A stretch of 64,000 nt of DNA, taken from the NCBI GenBank assembly GCA_003542575.1, contig DPKJ01000014.1, forward strand, positions 300,566-364,565. Direction: 5' to 3'. Positions 18,949 through 29,499 of the stretch are shown one piece after another. A program made the position numbers and the translations under genes. Positions within the stretch are counted from its first letter, which is position 1. Each line of letters begins with the position of its first letter. The DNA is from Rikenellaceae bacterium (GTDB lineage: Bacteria; Bacteroidota; Bacteroidia; Bacteroidales; UBA932). Below the pieces are notes generated by a model. That model searched no databases. It was given only the letters and a program-made list of their open reading frames with translations, and was not told where the DNA came from.

Positions 18949-20070
18949 TCACTTAATTCCCTTAATACGCTTTATCTCTTTTACCACTACCTCTTTTGGT
19001 AGTTCATCTACCACTCTTCCGTTGTAACCTTTTGTGGTTTTGGCAGTAAAGAGTGAGTTTATAAGGGCCTCCTCTGTTGCCTCGATTGTTGCAAGAAACA
19101 ACGAAGACATTGAGCTGTTATGCAGCTCGAGAGGGTTGTAAAAAGGACTTTTTTCGTCTATAAGGTTCTCTTTTGCAACCGAAAGTGCTATCACATAGTC
19201 ACCACTTCCGTTTGAGGCGATACCTCCGGTTTTCGCGAGCCCCAGCATCGCTCTCTTTGCTACTCTTTCAAGGTTTCTTGATGTTATTGGAGCATCTGTG
19301 ATAACTACTATCATGCAAGAGCCATCAGCATCTTTGTCAACATCACGTTTGAAATCATATTTCCCCAGCATTCTTCCCACCTGCACTCCTGCAATTTCCA
19401 ACACACCCCCAAAATTTGACTGCACAAGCACACCGACTGTATAACCACCCAACGAGGCAGGAAGTACTCTCGATGAGGTTCCAATTCCGCCTTTAAAGCC
19501 AAAACAGATTGTGCCTGTTCCGGCCCCTACTCCACCCTCCTCCACTTTGCCATCTTTGGCTGCATCAATTGCTTCAAGAACATGTTCGGGAGTAACATAT
19601 CTTGCCCTGATATTGTTAAGGCCACCATCGTTGGTTTCTCCTACCACTCCGTTAACCGACCCTATTCCCGAATTGCCCTCCTGTTTTAAAGTATAGGTTA
19701 TAAGCGCATCCAAAGCAGCCGGCACACTCATGGTATTTGTCAGAATTACAGGCGTTTCAATATTACCAAGCTCTTTAACCTGTGTGTAACCTGCTAGTTT
19801 TCCGAAACCGTTTCCCACATAAATTGCTGCAGGAGTCTTTTTCTGAAAAAGATTGCCATCATGAGGTATTATTGCGGTTACTCCTGTTCTCATATCCTCT
19901 CCCTTAACAAGAGTTTTGTGGCCTACTTTTACGCCCGGAACATCTGTAATTGCGTTGTTTGCTCCAGGTTTAAAAATACCGGTTTCAATTCCGTAATCTC
20001 TCATTCTGTTTTGTGACAATGCTGCTGTCTGTAAAAGTACAAGCATTATCAGGGGAAGGATCTTTTTCAT
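18949..20070 (-). CDS. P1 family peptidase (DmpA/S58-type), secreted
   Basis: A 373-residue N-terminal-nucleophile hydrolase of the DmpA aminopeptidase family, with a signal peptide (residues 1-19, ending TAALSQ). Family features are ITDVPGVKVGH, GVTAIIPHDG, ETNDGGLNNI, the GAGTGTICFGFKGGIGTSSR region and the late TDAPITSRNLERVAKRA. Members self-cleave before a serine or threonine and release N-terminal amino acids from short or beta-peptides. It is periplasmic or outer-membrane associated by prediction. It lies 19 bases downstream of an alpha/beta hydrolase gene on the same strand. Confidence 0.88.
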   Translation of the reverse strand: MKKILPLIMLVLLQTAALSQNRMRDYGIETGIFKPGANNAITDVPGVKVGHKTLVKGEDMRTGVTAIIPHDGNLFQKKTPAAIYVGNGFGKLAGYTQVKELGNIETPVILTNTMSVPAALDALITYTLKQEGNSGIGSVNGVVGETNDGGLNNIRARYVTPEHVLEAIDAAKDGKVEEGGVGAGTGTICFGFKGGIGTSSRVLPASLGGYTVGVLVQSNFGGVLEIAGVQVGRMLGKYDFKRDVDKDADGSCMIVVITDAPITSRNLERVAKRAMLGLAKTGGIASNGSGDYVIALSVAKENLIDEKSPFYNPLELHNSSMSSLFLATIEATEEALINSLFTAKTTKGYNGRVVDELPKEVVVKEIKRIKGIK

Positions 20071-20089
20071 TATTTATTTAAATTCCTGG

Positions 20090-20884
20090 TTAGTTTTCTT
20101 TTATAAATTCAATTAGCTTTTGGGAGCATATCTGAGGCTCCTCAATAAAGGCACAGTGGCCGGCATTTTCAAGCATGACAACTTTAGGTGTGCCTATGAT
20201 GGAGATAATTTCTGCAGCTCCCTCCTCTCCTATGATACCATCGTGTTTCCCTATAAAAAACAGCAGCGGCATCTTTAAGGTCCTTAGAAACTCTCTGTTG
20301 TCTTCTCTTTGCATCATTCCTTTAATGCTTGAAACAATGCCTTCGGGATCATGCACTTCTGCTGTCTCTGTTATCTCCAGAATCTTCTCTTCAAACTTCA
20401 CAACATTTGTAGGAGCAAAAATTTTGGGAATAGTTTTGCGAACAATCATTTGAAGTTTATTCTGAAGAATTACTGAAATCTCCCTCTCTCTGTCTGCCTT
20501 CTTCTCTTCAGAATCAGGAAAAGGTGAAGAGTTCATCATTACAAGCCCCGAAAAGCGTTTTGGATGTGATTTTACAGCTTCAAGAGCAACATATCCACCC
20601 ATTGAGTGGCCAAGAATCAGGGCCTTTTCAATACCGAGTTTGTCCATTACCGCTACCACAACATCTGCACAAAAACTCATAGTGTTGACCTGCGTGGACC
20701 CAGTGAGACCATGACCGGGGAGGTCAATTGAGATAACCCGCATATGTTCTGAGAGTTTAGATGTAAACTCCTCAAATATATAAAGCGTCTCAAGGTAGCC
20801 GTGAAGAAGAATAATTGCTTTTTCTCCCTTTTTCGAATCCGAAATATGGACCGGCAGTCCATTACATGTTGAAAAAAATTCCAT
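20090..20884 (-). CDS. Alpha/beta-fold hydrolase
   Basis: A 264-residue alpha/beta hydrolase with HGYLE after strand 3 (oxyanion region), nucleophile elbow GHSMGG, an acid in IGKHDGI and catalytic histidine in ENAGHCAFIEEP. All three triad positions are present. I start at the ATG giving MEFFSTC (20884), since the longer frame begins at TTG. It has no signal peptide, so it is cytoplasmic. Probably co-transcribed with the following P1 peptidase. The substrate cannot be inferred; esterase or C-C hydrolase are both possible. Confidence 0.85.
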   Translation of the reverse strand: MEFFSTCNGLPVHISDSKKGEKAIILLHGYLETLYIFEEFTSKLSEHMRVISIDLPGHGLTGSTQVNTMSFCADVVVAVMDKLGIEKALILGHSMGGYVALEAVKSHPKRFSGLVMMNSSPFPDSEEKKADREREISVILQNKLQMIVRKTIPKIFAPTNVVKFEEKILEITETAEVHDPEGIVSSIKGMMQREDNREFLRTLKMPLLFFIGKHDGIIGEEGAAEIISIIGTPKVVMLENAGHCAFIEEPQICSQKLIEFIKEN

Positions 20885-20930
20885 TGAATCTATTTTGGAC
20901 AAAATTAATAGAATTTATACATAAAATTCA

Positions 20931-20938
20931 TACTTTTG
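20931..20938 (+). promoter_or_regulatory. -7 box (TACTTTTG) for the lipoprotein gene
   Basis: TACTTTTG fits the TAnnTTTG consensus and lies 49 bases before the ATG at 20988, in the divergent gap with the alpha/beta hydrolase gene. Confidence 0.45.
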
Positions 20939-20987
20939 TGTAAACTAGGCCAGAACTACAATTTGACCCTTAAACATTTAAAAAATT

Positions 20988-21518
20988 ATGAAGAGAATGA
21001 AGCAAAGATTGTTGATGGTAATTTCGGTTTTAGTCCTTACTATTTCACTCACCGGCTGTCTTAAAGAGCTCGAGCCGATTGTGCTCACTGGAACGTGGGA
21101 GCTTGACACAGCTGCCGTTGTAGTGAGAATTGTTTATAATCCCTCTGTAGCTGCTGAGCACCCACAAACTATTAAGTTTTTGAGTGATAATATTAACAGG
21201 ATCAGAAGGGAGCTTATGAAGCCAAACAGAATCGTTTTCAAACTTCCTAACGTGACCGAGAGTTATTATAATGATGTACCTCTGCCTGTTATGGGAACAT
21301 TTACTCAGGAAAATGCATATTTTACTATGGTAAATCCTCTCTTTCCGGCAGGAATTCCAGGAGCATCGGATAATTTAAGAATGGAGCTGTACTACGATCG
21401 TGACTATTTAATGTTTATCCTGTACACTCTCCTTACTGACGATGATGACCTACCTAGTGTGTATGACAGACTAATTGATTCATACCACGGAGTGGGACTC
21501 TACAAAAAGATTAACTAA
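20988..21518 (+). CDS. Hypothetical lipoprotein (lipocalin-like size)
   Basis: A 176-residue protein with a lipoprotein signal peptide, lipobox LTGC with Cys24. The remainder begins with LTGTWELD, a TGxW-type opening seen in lipocalin-like Bacteroidota proteins, and is then rich in beta-strand-like segments. I do not recognise a family with confidence. It is monocistronic, with its own promoter box and a strong terminator, and is convergent with sdhB. Probably anchored in the outer or inner membrane facing the periplasm. Confidence 0.7.
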   Translation: MKRMKQRLLMVISVLVLTISLTGCLKELEPIVLTGTWELDTAAVVVRIVYNPSVAAEHPQTIKFLSDNINRIRRELMKPNRIVFKLPNVTESYYNDVPLPVMGTFTQENAYFTMVNPLFPAGIPGASDNLRMELYYDRDYLMFILYTLLTDDDDLPSVYDRLIDSYHGVGLYKKIN

Positions 21519-21536
21519 GAACTAAAAAGGATTACT

Positions 21537-21568
21537 AAAAAAGCTGCCAAATGGCAGCTTTTCTTTTT
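21537..21568 (+). terminator. Bidirectional terminator between lipoprotein gene and sdhB
   Basis: Ten-bp stem AAAAGCTGCC / GGCAGCTTTT with a four-base loop, A-rich before and T-rich after, so it can stop transcripts from both sides. Confidence 0.85.
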
Positions 21569-21595
21569 ATCAATTAACCTTTTTTAAAAACAATT

Positions 21596-22375
21596 TTAGT
21601 CCTTTAGTTTTGCAAGTAAAAACTCTCTGTTCATCCTGGCAATGTGAGAGATAGATATACTTTTAGGGCACTCAATCTCACATGCCCGTGTGTTTGTACA
21701 GGCTCCAAAACCAAGTTCGTCCATTTTTGCAACCATCTCCTTAACCCTTCTTGCTGCTTCAATTTTACCTTGAGGCAACAAAGCGAGTGAGCTGACCCTT
21801 GCCGAAACAAAGAGCATTGCCGAACCATTTTTACATGTGGCTATGCATGCTCCACAACCTACACAGGAGGCGGCATCCATACTCTCTTCGGCGTCATCTC
21901 TTGGAACAGGAATTGTGTTTGCATCGGGCACACCTCCGGTATTAACCGATACATAGCCTCCTGCCTGAAGTATTTTATCAAGAGCTTTCCTTTCAACAAT
22001 CAGATCTTTTATTACCGGCATTCCGGCAGACCTCCACGGCTCAATGGTAATTGTCTCACCATCTTTGAATTTACGCATATGCAGCTGGCATGTGGTAATA
22101 TCATCATCGGGACCATGCGCCCTTCCGTTAATGTACAGCGAACACATTCCGCAAATTCCTTCACGGCAGTCGTGGTCAAAAGCAACCGGTTGGTCGCTCT
22201 GGCACCCTTTGTTTACCGCAACAGGGTCTGCCCCGCCACGAATAAGTTGGTCGTTCATTATGTCAAGCATTTCCAGAAATGAGGTGTCCGGAGAGATATC
22301 CTTTACCTCATATGTATGGAATGACCCCTTCTCCTTTGCGCTTTTCTGGCGCCAAACCTTTAGTTTAAAGTCCAT
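21596..22375 (-). CDS. sdhB: Succinate dehydrogenase/fumarate reductase iron-sulfur subunit
   Basis: Electron-transfer subunit with three clusters. The [2Fe-2S] site is CREGICGMC, the [4Fe-4S] site is [11 protein letters not shown], and the [3Fe-4S] site is [13 protein letters not shown] start at the ATG giving MDFKLKVW (22375), 13 bases after the sdhA stop, with AGGAT just upstream. The longer frame starts at TTG inside sdhA. Length 260. In a fermenting Bacteroidota it most likely works as fumarate reductase. A cytochrome b anchor gene is not adjacent. Confidence 0.93.
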   Translation of the reverse strand: MDFKLKVWRQKSAKEKGSFHTYEVKDISPDTSFLEMLDIMNDQLIRGGADPVAVNKGCQSDQPVAFDHDCREGICGMCSLYINGRAHGPDDDITTCQLHMRKFKDGETITIEPWRSAGMPVIKDLIVERKALDKILQAGGYVSVNTGGVPDANTIPVPRDDAEESMDAASCVGCGACIATCKNGSAMLFVSARVSSLALLPQGKIEAARRVKEMVAKMDELGFGACTNTRACEIECPKSISISHIARMNREFLLAKLKD

Positions 22376-22388
22376 ATCCTGTAGATGG

Positions 22389-24335
22389 TTAGTCTTTGTA
22401 ATTCCGTGTAGCAATTTTTACAAACTCGTAGTTAAGTTGCTCTTTGTGAAGAACAGGGTCTTTTCCAACACCCTGATTTTCCCAGCAGCTTACATACATA
22501 AAGTTGTTATCATCCCTGAGTGTCTCTCCCTCCTCTGTCTGCATCTCTTCACGGAAGTGTCCTCCGCAGGACTCCTTTCTGTTGAGAGCATCCATTGCCA
22601 TCAATTCACCAAGTTCCAAAAAGTCAGCAACCCTGATTGCCTTCTCTACCTCCTGATTAAGCTCTGAGTTCTCTCCGGGAACATAAACATTTTTCCAGAA
22701 ATCCTCTCTAAGCTTCTTAATTTCTATGATTGCCTTTTTAAGGCCCTCTTCGTTACGCGCCATGCCCACATAATCCCACATAATGTGGCCTAATTTCTTA
22801 TGGAAATGGTCAACCGGCTCTTTGCCCTTTATGGCAAACAACCTCTCTATTTTAGCCTTAATTGCATTTTCTGCTTCATCAAAGGCAGGGTGGGAGGTAT
22901 CTGTCATTTTTGCCTGAATTTTTCCTGCAAGAAAATCGCCTATTGTGTATGGAAGAATGTAGTATCCATCTGCAAGACCCTGCATGAGGGCAGATGCTCC
23001 GAGACGGTTTCCGCCGTGGTCGCTAAAGTTTGCCTCGCCTATAGAGAATAGACCCGGAATGGTTGTCTGAAGGTTGTAGTCAACCCAAAGGCCTCCCATC
23101 GTATAGTGAATGGCAGGGTAGATCATCATTGGCTCATCATATGGATTGACATCGGTTATCTTCTCATACATCTGAAAAAGGTTTCCATAACGCTCCTCAA
23201 TTACCTTTTTCCCAAGTCTGTCGATAGCGTATTTAAAGTCAAGATAAACCGCAAGACCTGTCTCATTTACGCCAAATCCTGCATCACATCTCTCTTTTGC
23301 AGCCCTTGAAGCTACATCGCGGGGTACAAGATTTCCGAAAGCAGGATATCTCCGCTCCAGATAGTAGTCCCTGCCTTCTTCGGGAATTTGCGATGCCTTA
23401 ATCTTTTTCTCGCGAAGCTTTTCAACATCCTCTTTTTTCTTTGGGACCCATATCCTTCCGTCATTTCTGAGCGACTCACTCATTAAAGTAAGCTTTGATT
23501 GCTGCTCACCATGTACCGGTATGCAGGTAGGGTGAATCTGAGCAAAAGATGGATTGCTGAAAAATGCTCCCTTTTTAAAACATTGCCATACTGAAGATCC
23601 GTTGCTGTTCATAGCGTTGGTGGAGAGGAAAAATACATTCCCGTAACCTCCTGTAGCAATAACAACAGCATGAGCACCATATCTCTCTATCTCGCCGGTA
23701 ATCAGGTTCCTGACAATTATTCCCTTTGCCTCTCCGTCAATAAGTACAAGATCGAGCATCTCTCTTCTGGTGTAAGACTTTACCGTTCCCAGATGAATCT
23801 GGCGGTTAAGGGCCGCGTAGGCTCCTAAAAGAAGCTGCTGACCGGTCTGCCCTCTGGCATAAAACGTTCTGCTTACCTGCGAACCACCAAAAGAGCGGTT
23901 ATCAAGTAATCCGCCATACTCTCTTGCAAATGGGACCCCTTGTGCAACACAAAGGTCAATTATGGGGTTACTAACCTCTGCCAGACGATATACATTACCC
24001 TCCCTGCTTCTGTAGTCACCACCTTTTATGGTATCATAAAAAAGACGGTAAACAGAGTCATTGTCATTCGGGTAATTTTTGGCAGCATTTATTCCACCCT
24101 GAGCTGCAATGGAGTGAGCTCTTCTTGGTGAGTCGCTAATGCAAAAAACCTTGACATTGTAACCTAGTTCTCCCAACGCAGCAGCCGCCGAAGCACCACC
24201 GAGTCCCGTACCAACAACAATCACATCAAGCTTTCTTTTATTCGCCGGACTCACTACGCGAATCTGAGACTTATGCCTTGTCCATTTTTCGGATAAAGGC
24301 CCCTCAGGTATCTTAGAATTAAGTTTTTCGGACAT
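22389..24335 (-). CDS. sdhA: Succinate dehydrogenase/fumarate reductase flavoprotein subunit
   Basis: Catalytic flavoprotein, 648 residues. The FAD fold is [21 protein letters not shown] and the covalent FAD histidine is in [10 protein letters not shown]. Substrate residues lie in the HPTCIPVHG region and the C-terminal [12 protein letters not shown]. The [13 protein letters not shown] segment is typical of the Bacteroidota/non-classical branch. Its start is preceded only by 119 bases of spacer and then a divergent gene, so the sdhC that normally comes first in this operon is missing here. Confidence 0.94.
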   Translation of the reverse strand: MSEKLNSKIPEGPLSEKWTRHKSQIRVVSPANKRKLDVIVVGTGLGGASAAAALGELGYNVKVFCISDSPRRAHSIAAQGGINAAKNYPNDNDSVYRLFYDTIKGGDYRSREGNVYRLAEVSNPIIDLCVAQGVPFAREYGGLLDNRSFGGSQVSRTFYARGQTGQQLLLGAYAALNRQIHLGTVKSYTRREMLDLVLIDGEAKGIIVRNLITGEIERYGAHAVVIATGGYGNVFFLSTNAMNSNGSSVWQCFKKGAFFSNPSFAQIHPTCIPVHGEQQSKLTLMSESLRNDGRIWVPKKKEDVEKLREKKIKASQIPEEGRDYYLERRYPAFGNLVPRDVASRAAKERCDAGFGVNETGLAVYLDFKYAIDRLGKKVIEERYGNLFQMYEKITDVNPYDEPMMIYPAIHYTMGGLWVDYNLQTTIPGLFSIGEANFSDHGGNRLGASALMQGLADGYYILPYTIGDFLAGKIQAKMTDTSHPAFDEAENAIKAKIERLFAIKGKEPVDHFHKKLGHIMWDYVGMARNEEGLKKAIIEIKKLREDFWKNVYVPGENSELNQEVEKAIRVADFLELGELMAMDALNRKESCGGHFREEMQTEEGETLRDDNNFMYVSCWENQGVGKDPVLHKEQLNYEFVKIATRNYKD

Positions 24336-24454
24336 TTTTATACCTGTTTAAAAGTGCGGTAAAATTATGTATTTAAAGTAAGAATACCAAGATATATAAT
24401 GCTTAGTTCCATTTTTTGTATCTTTACCGGACTATAAGCAGACAACCAATTTTT

Positions 24455-26659
24455 ATGATGAAGACAAAACTTTTTGCTCTATTTACAGCGCTGGTCGTTA
24501 CTGCCTCCCTGGCAGCCCAGATCTCCATTATTCCTAAACCCAATAAAATAGAGAAAGGGGAGGGGAGTTTCATTTTCGATAAACAGACAGTTATCTACAC
24601 AACCGAAAAATCGCAACAGAATGCCACATATCTTAGAGGATATTTAAAAAATTCCACCGGTTTCAACTTCGAAATCGTTAAGGCGTCGCCTGCAAGTAAC
24701 TTCATAGTTCTTGACATTGCCTCCACATACAACATTCCTGCCGAGGGATACTCTCTTGAGATTTCAACTCTGGGTATAACAATCAAAAGCAGCACAGGGG
24801 CAGGGGCTTTTTATGCAATTCAGTCGCTGTTGCAGTTGATGCCGCCAACTATATACTCAGGGAAAGCAACAGGATTTGAAAAGTGGAGTGTACCTGTTGT
24901 AAAAATTGAAGACAGCCCAAGGTTTGACTACAGAGGAATGATGCTGGATGTATCAAGAACCTTCTTTGATGCCGAGACCGTTAAAAGGTATATTGACTGG
25001 ATGTCACACCATAAAATCAACAAGTTCCACTGGCATTTGACAGATGATAACGGATGGAGAGTTGAGATTAAAAAATATCCTGAATTAACCCGCAAAGGAG
25101 CCTGGAGAGGGCCGGGCGAGGTTCTTAAAGCCTCTTTTGGTTCGGGTAACCAAAGGTATGGCGGATTCTATACTCAGGAGCAGATTAAGGAGATTGTTGC
25201 CTACGCTGCCGAAAGACACATTGAGGTTATTCCGGAGATTGATCTTCCGGGGCACAGCAAGGCAGTTACCGCTTCGTATCCAAATGTCGGATGTGATGGA
25301 GAGATAGGGGAACTTAGTGTTCAGGGTGAAGGTCAGAACGCCTGGTGTGTTGGTAAAGAACCAAACTTTAAGATGCTGGAAGATATTATTAAAGAGATGG
25401 TTAAATTATTCCCTTCCAAGAATTTTCACATAGGAGGTGATGAAGTTAACTATGCACAATGGGAAACATGTCCACACTGTATTGCTCTTATGGAAAAAGA
25501 GGGGATGAAGAATCATGAAGAGCTTCTGAACTACTTTGTAAGAAGAATGGAGACTATTGTTGAGAAGCATGGCAAACACATGTCTGGCTGGGATGAGATT
25601 CTTTCAGGAGGTGACCTTAACCCCAATTCAAGGGTTTATGCATGGAGAAGCGTTGCAAAAGGTATTGAGTCTGTCACAAAAGGGCAACCAACCATAATGA
25701 TGCCGGGTGAATATTGCTACTTTGACATGAAGCAGTCGCCTGTTGAGAGAGGTCATAACTGGGCAGGAATTGTAACTCTTGAAAAGAGCTACTCACTAGA
25801 CCCGGTAGGAACTGCTAATCTTACAGATAATCAGGCTCACCTGATTCTTGGAGTTCAGGGCGCACTATGGACAGAACTTCTCGGATGGCCACCAAGATTT
25901 ATTGATTATCAAACATATCCACGTCTTGCTGCTATTGCAGAGGTAGGATGGACACAACCGCAGTACAAAGAGTGGGGCAACTTCTACAAGAGGTTAACCA
26001 GACATCACTTTGAGAGAATGTATCAGATGGGAATATTCTTTAGAGTTCCACCTCCTGTTGCTAAGTATGAGAACGGAGCAGTTAAGGCAGAACTCCCTTA
26101 CTCATGGGCTGTCGTAAGATATACCACAGACGAGAGTGAGCCTACTAGCTTCTCTCCTGTTTACAAAGGCGAAATATTTACTGACAAACCTCATAAATTC
26201 CGTTTTGCAACATTCTTCAAAGACGAGTTAAAGAGCGTTACAATATCACCGGAAAACGCTTCATATACATATTTGAAACCAGAAACAAGAATAGAGACCT
26301 CTATTTTGGAAAACAATCGTTTCCCAATTAAAAACCTCACAGATTATAATTTCGAAACCTATTTCAGAAGCGCATCACGGGTTAATACCGGTGATTACCT
26401 TATCTATCAGTTTTCAGAAGCCGTAAAGGCAAGCAGAATAACTGTTGAAACAGGAATTCCTAACATATCTTTCTATGGAGTGACAGATGGCTATGTAGAG
26501 TTTTCGTACGACGGAAAAACCTACATCAAGGCAGGCAATTTTGAAAGGGGAGTTGTTGTATTCCAACCGGAAAAACCTGTTTTGACGGTTAAAATAGTTA
26601 TTACTGCTCCTAATGACGGGCACATTCTTTCACTTCAGGATTTAAGAATAGAATTGTAA
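24455..26659 (+). CDS. Beta-N-acetylhexosaminidase (GH20), secreted
   Basis: Exo-acting glycoside hydrolase removing terminal GlcNAc/GalNAc from glycans, chitobiose or mucin. After a signal peptide (ending VTASLAAQ) come the GH20b domain, then the catalytic barrel with YRGMMLDVSRTFF, HWHLTDDNGWR, EIDLPGHSKA and the Asp-Glu pair in FHIGGDEVNYAQW. C-terminal sequence resembles the chitobiase C-terminal and discoidin-like (F5/8 type C) domains. Start chosen at the first of two adjacent ATGs (24455); the longer frame begins with TTG. Length 734. It shares TAATG with the following membrane protein gene. Confidence 0.93.
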   Translation: MMKTKLFALFTALVVTASLAAQISIIPKPNKIEKGEGSFIFDKQTVIYTTEKSQQNATYLRGYLKNSTGFNFEIVKASPASNFIVLDIASTYNIPAEGYSLEISTLGITIKSSTGAGAFYAIQSLLQLMPPTIYSGKATGFEKWSVPVVKIEDSPRFDYRGMMLDVSRTFFDAETVKRYIDWMSHHKINKFHWHLTDDNGWRVEIKKYPELTRKGAWRGPGEVLKASFGSGNQRYGGFYTQEQIKEIVAYAAERHIEVIPEIDLPGHSKAVTASYPNVGCDGEIGELSVQGEGQNAWCVGKEPNFKMLEDIIKEMVKLFPSKNFHIGGDEVNYAQWETCPHCIALMEKEGMKNHEELLNYFVRRMETIVEKHGKHMSGWDEILSGGDLNPNSRVYAWRSVAKGIESVTKGQPTIMMPGEYCYFDMKQSPVERGHNWAGIVTLEKSYSLDPVGTANLTDNQAHLILGVQGALWTELLGWPPRFIDYQTYPRLAAIAEVGWTQPQYKEWGNFYKRLTRHHFERMYQMGIFFRVPPPVAKYENGAVKAELPYSWAVVRYTTDESEPTSFSPVYKGEIFTDKPHKFRFATFFKDELKSVTISPENASYTYLKPETRIETSILENNRFPIKNLTDYNFETYFRSASRVNTGDYLIYQFSEAVKASRITVETGIPNISFYGVTDGYVEFSYDGKTYIKAGNFERGVVVFQPEKPVLTVKIVITAPNDGHILSLQDLRIEL

Positions 26660-27240
26660 TGAGAGCGAAATCCATATTAAAATATGGTGCCCTATGGGGG
26701 GCTTTTGAAATAACTCTGGGTTTTCTATTGCATTTGCTAAACAGCTCTCTTGCAAGTGCAATACTTATTCCCATTGGAGTTCTCTTTATGTGGGCTGCCT
26801 ACAAATCAACAAACAAATGGTGGAGCATTCCTTTGGTTAGCGTAATTGCGGCTGTTTCCAGGATTGTCATATATACTGTAGTTAATGGTTTTACATGCTG
26901 TAGTGAGGGGATATTTCCAACATTAGCAATAGTTATGGAGGGGCTTGCCTTTATCTACCCTATCATATTCCTGGAAAAAGAGAAGAAAAAGGGATCTTTC
27001 CTTTTTGTTTTCAGGCCAATACTGCTTTTCTATGTAGCTATATTGCTGTATATGATTGTATTTAAATCATTCGCAGCTGTTGTTAAGTGGGGTGACATAA
27101 ATACTCTTCTGTCAGAGTATGACATAAAAAAAGAGCTGATAGCGTTGTTTCTTGATACGCTTATCAGCTCTGCATTAATTGGAATAGCTATTGTTTTGCA
27201 GGAGATATTCCTGTTAATAATGTACCATAAATCTGATTGA
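26659..27240 (+). CDS. Hypothetical multi-pass membrane protein
   Basis: A 193-residue, very hydrophobic protein with about six predicted membrane helices (around residues 8-28, 33-47, 57-75, 85-103, 117-138 and 162-188). I do not recognise the family. The glycine-rich first helix (GALWGAFEITLGFLLH) resembles small substrate-binding membrane components of vitamin transporters, but that is a guess. Its ATG overlaps the hexosaminidase stop (TAATG), so the two are translationally coupled. Its last 53 bases overlap the end of the convergent C45-type hydrolase gene. Confidence 0.72.
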   Translation: MRAKSILKYGALWGAFEITLGFLLHLLNSSLASAILIPIGVLFMWAAYKSTNKWWSIPLVSVIAAVSRIVIYTVVNGFTCCSEGIFPTLAIVMEGLAFIYPIIFLEKEKKKGSFLFVFRPILLFYVAILLYMIVFKSFAAVVKWGDINTLLSEYDIKKELIALFLDTLISSALIGIAIVLQEIFLLIMYHKSD

Positions 27241-28435
27241 TGCTCAATTCAGCTTTTTTGTTTGCCTCTTCCAGCTCTTTCATATTGATGCCACTCTCTC
27301 TCCATTTTGAAATAAGTGGCTTATAAACGCTGTTTACCACATAGAGCTCGGTAGCTCTCAGCTCTTGCATATATCCATTACCCTTGCTGTTATATATGAG
27401 ATTAAAATTCATATATCTCTGACCGCTTCCTCTCTTAAGAGAGAATGTGTTATATTTGAGTGCCAGCGCATTATCACACGCAACAGCGTTCTCACTATCC
27501 TTAGATTTAACAACAATTGATGGCTGCTTTTCTCCTGCTTTAACCCAAAGAGGGATAGCCACACCTGCCGGCGGGTAGCCCAGAACTGTCCACATAATGG
27601 TCATTTCAGGATCTTCACCAGGTTTAATACCCTGTATTGCTACAGATGCCGTAGATGATTTTCTTGGAATATAATCCTGGTCTATTACCCATCCACTAAA
27701 TTTTTCCGGAGAACTTTCTGCCTTGGTAAGGTCAGTTCCCATTAGTGAATGGTAAAAAGATCGTGACAAATTATTGAAAATCCATTCCGGTGTAATATTC
27801 CTGAATGGAGATTGTTTTGACATAATTTCGGTTGCAGTCTGCTGCCTTATATAGCCCATGCCTTCGTTAAACCTGCCGGTGTATGAGAAGTTGGTATAGA
27901 TTAAAAAACCTTGCGGAGCAATTCCCGGATCGTTTGCATCAACTTTAACAAATTTATTGTTGTTTGTTTCGTAGTAGGCAGCACCACCATATGCATCAAT
28001 AACACCAAAGTTTGCCTCTACTCTCATAGGTCTTGGTAGGTTGTTAAGATAGTTTTCAAAATCTTCTAGCGTTTTACATACGGCAAGAGCACCATACATT
28101 AAATGTCCCTCCATATCCATCTCCTTAACATTATCATCTTTAAGGTTGTAAGAAGCGGTGTTCATAATTGAAAAGCCAACATTATTGGTTCCTATCCAAA
28201 CAACTCCGCCTTTATCAGGGCTGTTTACAAGCCCTATAAAGTTGTATTTTTCACCTTTAAAATATTCGACCCTGTTGTTATCTTCACCTGTGTCACGATG
28301 TTTCCATAATATTGGCCTGCCGTCAGCAGTAACCTTTCCGGTAATTATTGCCGAAGTACAGGCATAGATGTCTGAAGCAAGCAACAGAAAAAGAAGTAAA
28401 AGTGACGAATAAATCAGGTTTCTTTTCATTCTCAT
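27188..28435 (-). CDS. C45/choloylglycine-type linear amide hydrolase, secreted
   Basis: N-terminal-nucleophile hydrolase of the acyl-CoA:6-APA acyltransferase/C45 type. A signal peptide ends in DIYA, and the next residue is the catalytic cysteine in CTSAIITGKVTADG, which is typical for this secreted branch. The conserved RPILWKHRDTG and NNVGFSIMNTAS follow. Such enzymes cut linear amides, for example acyl-amino acids or bile-salt-like substrates. I start at the ATG giving MRMKRNLIY (28435); the longer frame begins with TTG. It ends by overlapping the convergent membrane-protein gene and lies 38 bases downstream of ruvB. Confidence 0.83.
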   Translation of the reverse strand: MRMKRNLIYSSLLLLFLLLASDIYACTSAIITGKVTADGRPILWKHRDTGEDNNRVEYFKGEKYNFIGLVNSPDKGGVVWIGTNNVGFSIMNTASYNLKDDNVKEMDMEGHLMYGALAVCKTLEDFENYLNNLPRPMRVEANFGVIDAYGGAAYYETNNNKFVKVDANDPGIAPQGFLIYTNFSYTGRFNEGMGYIRQQTATEIMSKQSPFRNITPEWIFNNLSRSFYHSLMGTDLTKAESSPEKFSGWVIDQDYIPRKSSTASVAIQGIKPGEDPEMTIMWTVLGYPPAGVAIPLWVKAGEKQPSIVVKSKDSENAVACDNALALKYNTFSLKRGSGQRYMNFNLIYNSKGNGYMQELRATELYVVNSVYKPLISKWRESGINMKELEEANKKAELSINQIYGTLLTGISPAKQ

Positions 28436-28473
28436 AAGGTTAAGTTTTATTAGTTTCAATTCATTGTTTTTAT

Positions 28474-29499
28474 CTATTCAGAAAAGAGAGATGGTGCATT
28501 AATACTCTCTTTTAAAATACCAAGATGCTTATAGGCCAGATCTGTGGCCTCACGACCCCTTGGAGTCCTGTGTATAAATCCCTCTTTAATGAGGAATGGC
28601 TCATAAACCTCCTCGATAGTTCCGGTATCTTCGCTTACGGCTGTAGCTATTGTTCCTACACCCACAGGGCCTCCTCTGAACTTGTGAATAATTGTTGAGA
28701 GTATTTTGTTATCCATCGAATCAAGCCCTCTTTTGTCGATATTGAGAGCATCAAGGGCGTAAAGTGTAATATCGATATCTATTACACCGTTTCCCTTAAC
28801 CTGAGCAAAATCTCTAACCCTTCTCAGGAGTGCATTTGCAATACGAGGCGTTCCTCTGCTTCTTCTCGAAATCTCCATTGCAGCCTGCTCTTCAATTGGA
28901 ATATTGAGTATAGACGCACTTCTTTTAATAATTGAAAGTAAGACAGTTGCATCATAATATTCCAGATGTGACTGAATACCGAATCTGGCTCTGAGCGGAG
29001 ATGTCAAAAGACCGCTTCTGGTTGTTGCGCCAATAAGGGTAAACGGATTTAGAGTTATTTGAACCGACCGTGCACCAGGACCCTTATCTATCATAATATC
29101 AATCCTGAAGTCCTCCATTGCTGAATAGAGATACTCCTCAACAATTGGTGAAAGCCGGTGAATTTCGTCAATAAACAAGACATCTCCCTTTTCGAGACCG
29201 GTTAAGAGACCTGCCAGATCTCCGGGCTTATCCAAAACGGGACCTGATGTAATTTTAAGATCTACATTCAGCTCATTTGCAACAATATGCGCTAAAGTAG
29301 TCTTACCCAGACCGGGAGGACCGTGAAGCAAAACATGATCAAGAGCTTCGCCCCTCATAAGAGCAGCCTGTACAAAAATTTTAAGATTTTCAATTATCTT
29401 CTCCTGCCCCGAAAACTCGGAAAAATCCTTGGGACGGATTTGAAATTCAAAATCCTTATCTTTGTTATCACGCTCTTGTCTGGGATCGAAATTGTCCAT
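28474..29499 (-). CDS. ruvB: Holliday junction branch migration ATPase RuvB
   Basis: AAA+ motor of the RuvAB branch migration complex. It shows the RuvB opening [19 protein letters not shown], Walker [13 protein letters not shown], Walker [10 protein letters not shown], sensor 1 GATTRSGLL, the arginine-finger region LRARFGI and the C-terminal winged helix ([17 protein letters not shown]). Length 341 is standard. It is divergent from mfd across the AT-rich 0.4 kb spacer. Confidence 0.96.
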   Translation of the reverse strand: MDNFDPRQERDNKDKDFEFQIRPKDFSEFSGQEKIIENLKIFVQAALMRGEALDHVLLHGPPGLGKTTLAHIVANELNVDLKITSGPVLDKPGDLAGLLTGLEKGDVLFIDEIHRLSPIVEEYLYSAMEDFRIDIMIDKGPGARSVQITLNPFTLIGATTRSGLLTSPLRARFGIQSHLEYYDATVLLSIIKRSASILNIPIEEQAAMEISRRSRGTPRIANALLRRVRDFAQVKGNGVIDIDITLYALDALNIDKRGLDSMDNKILSTIIHKFRGGPVGVGTIATAVSEDTGTIEEVYEPFLIKEGFIHRTPRGREATDLAYKHLGILKESINAPSLFSE

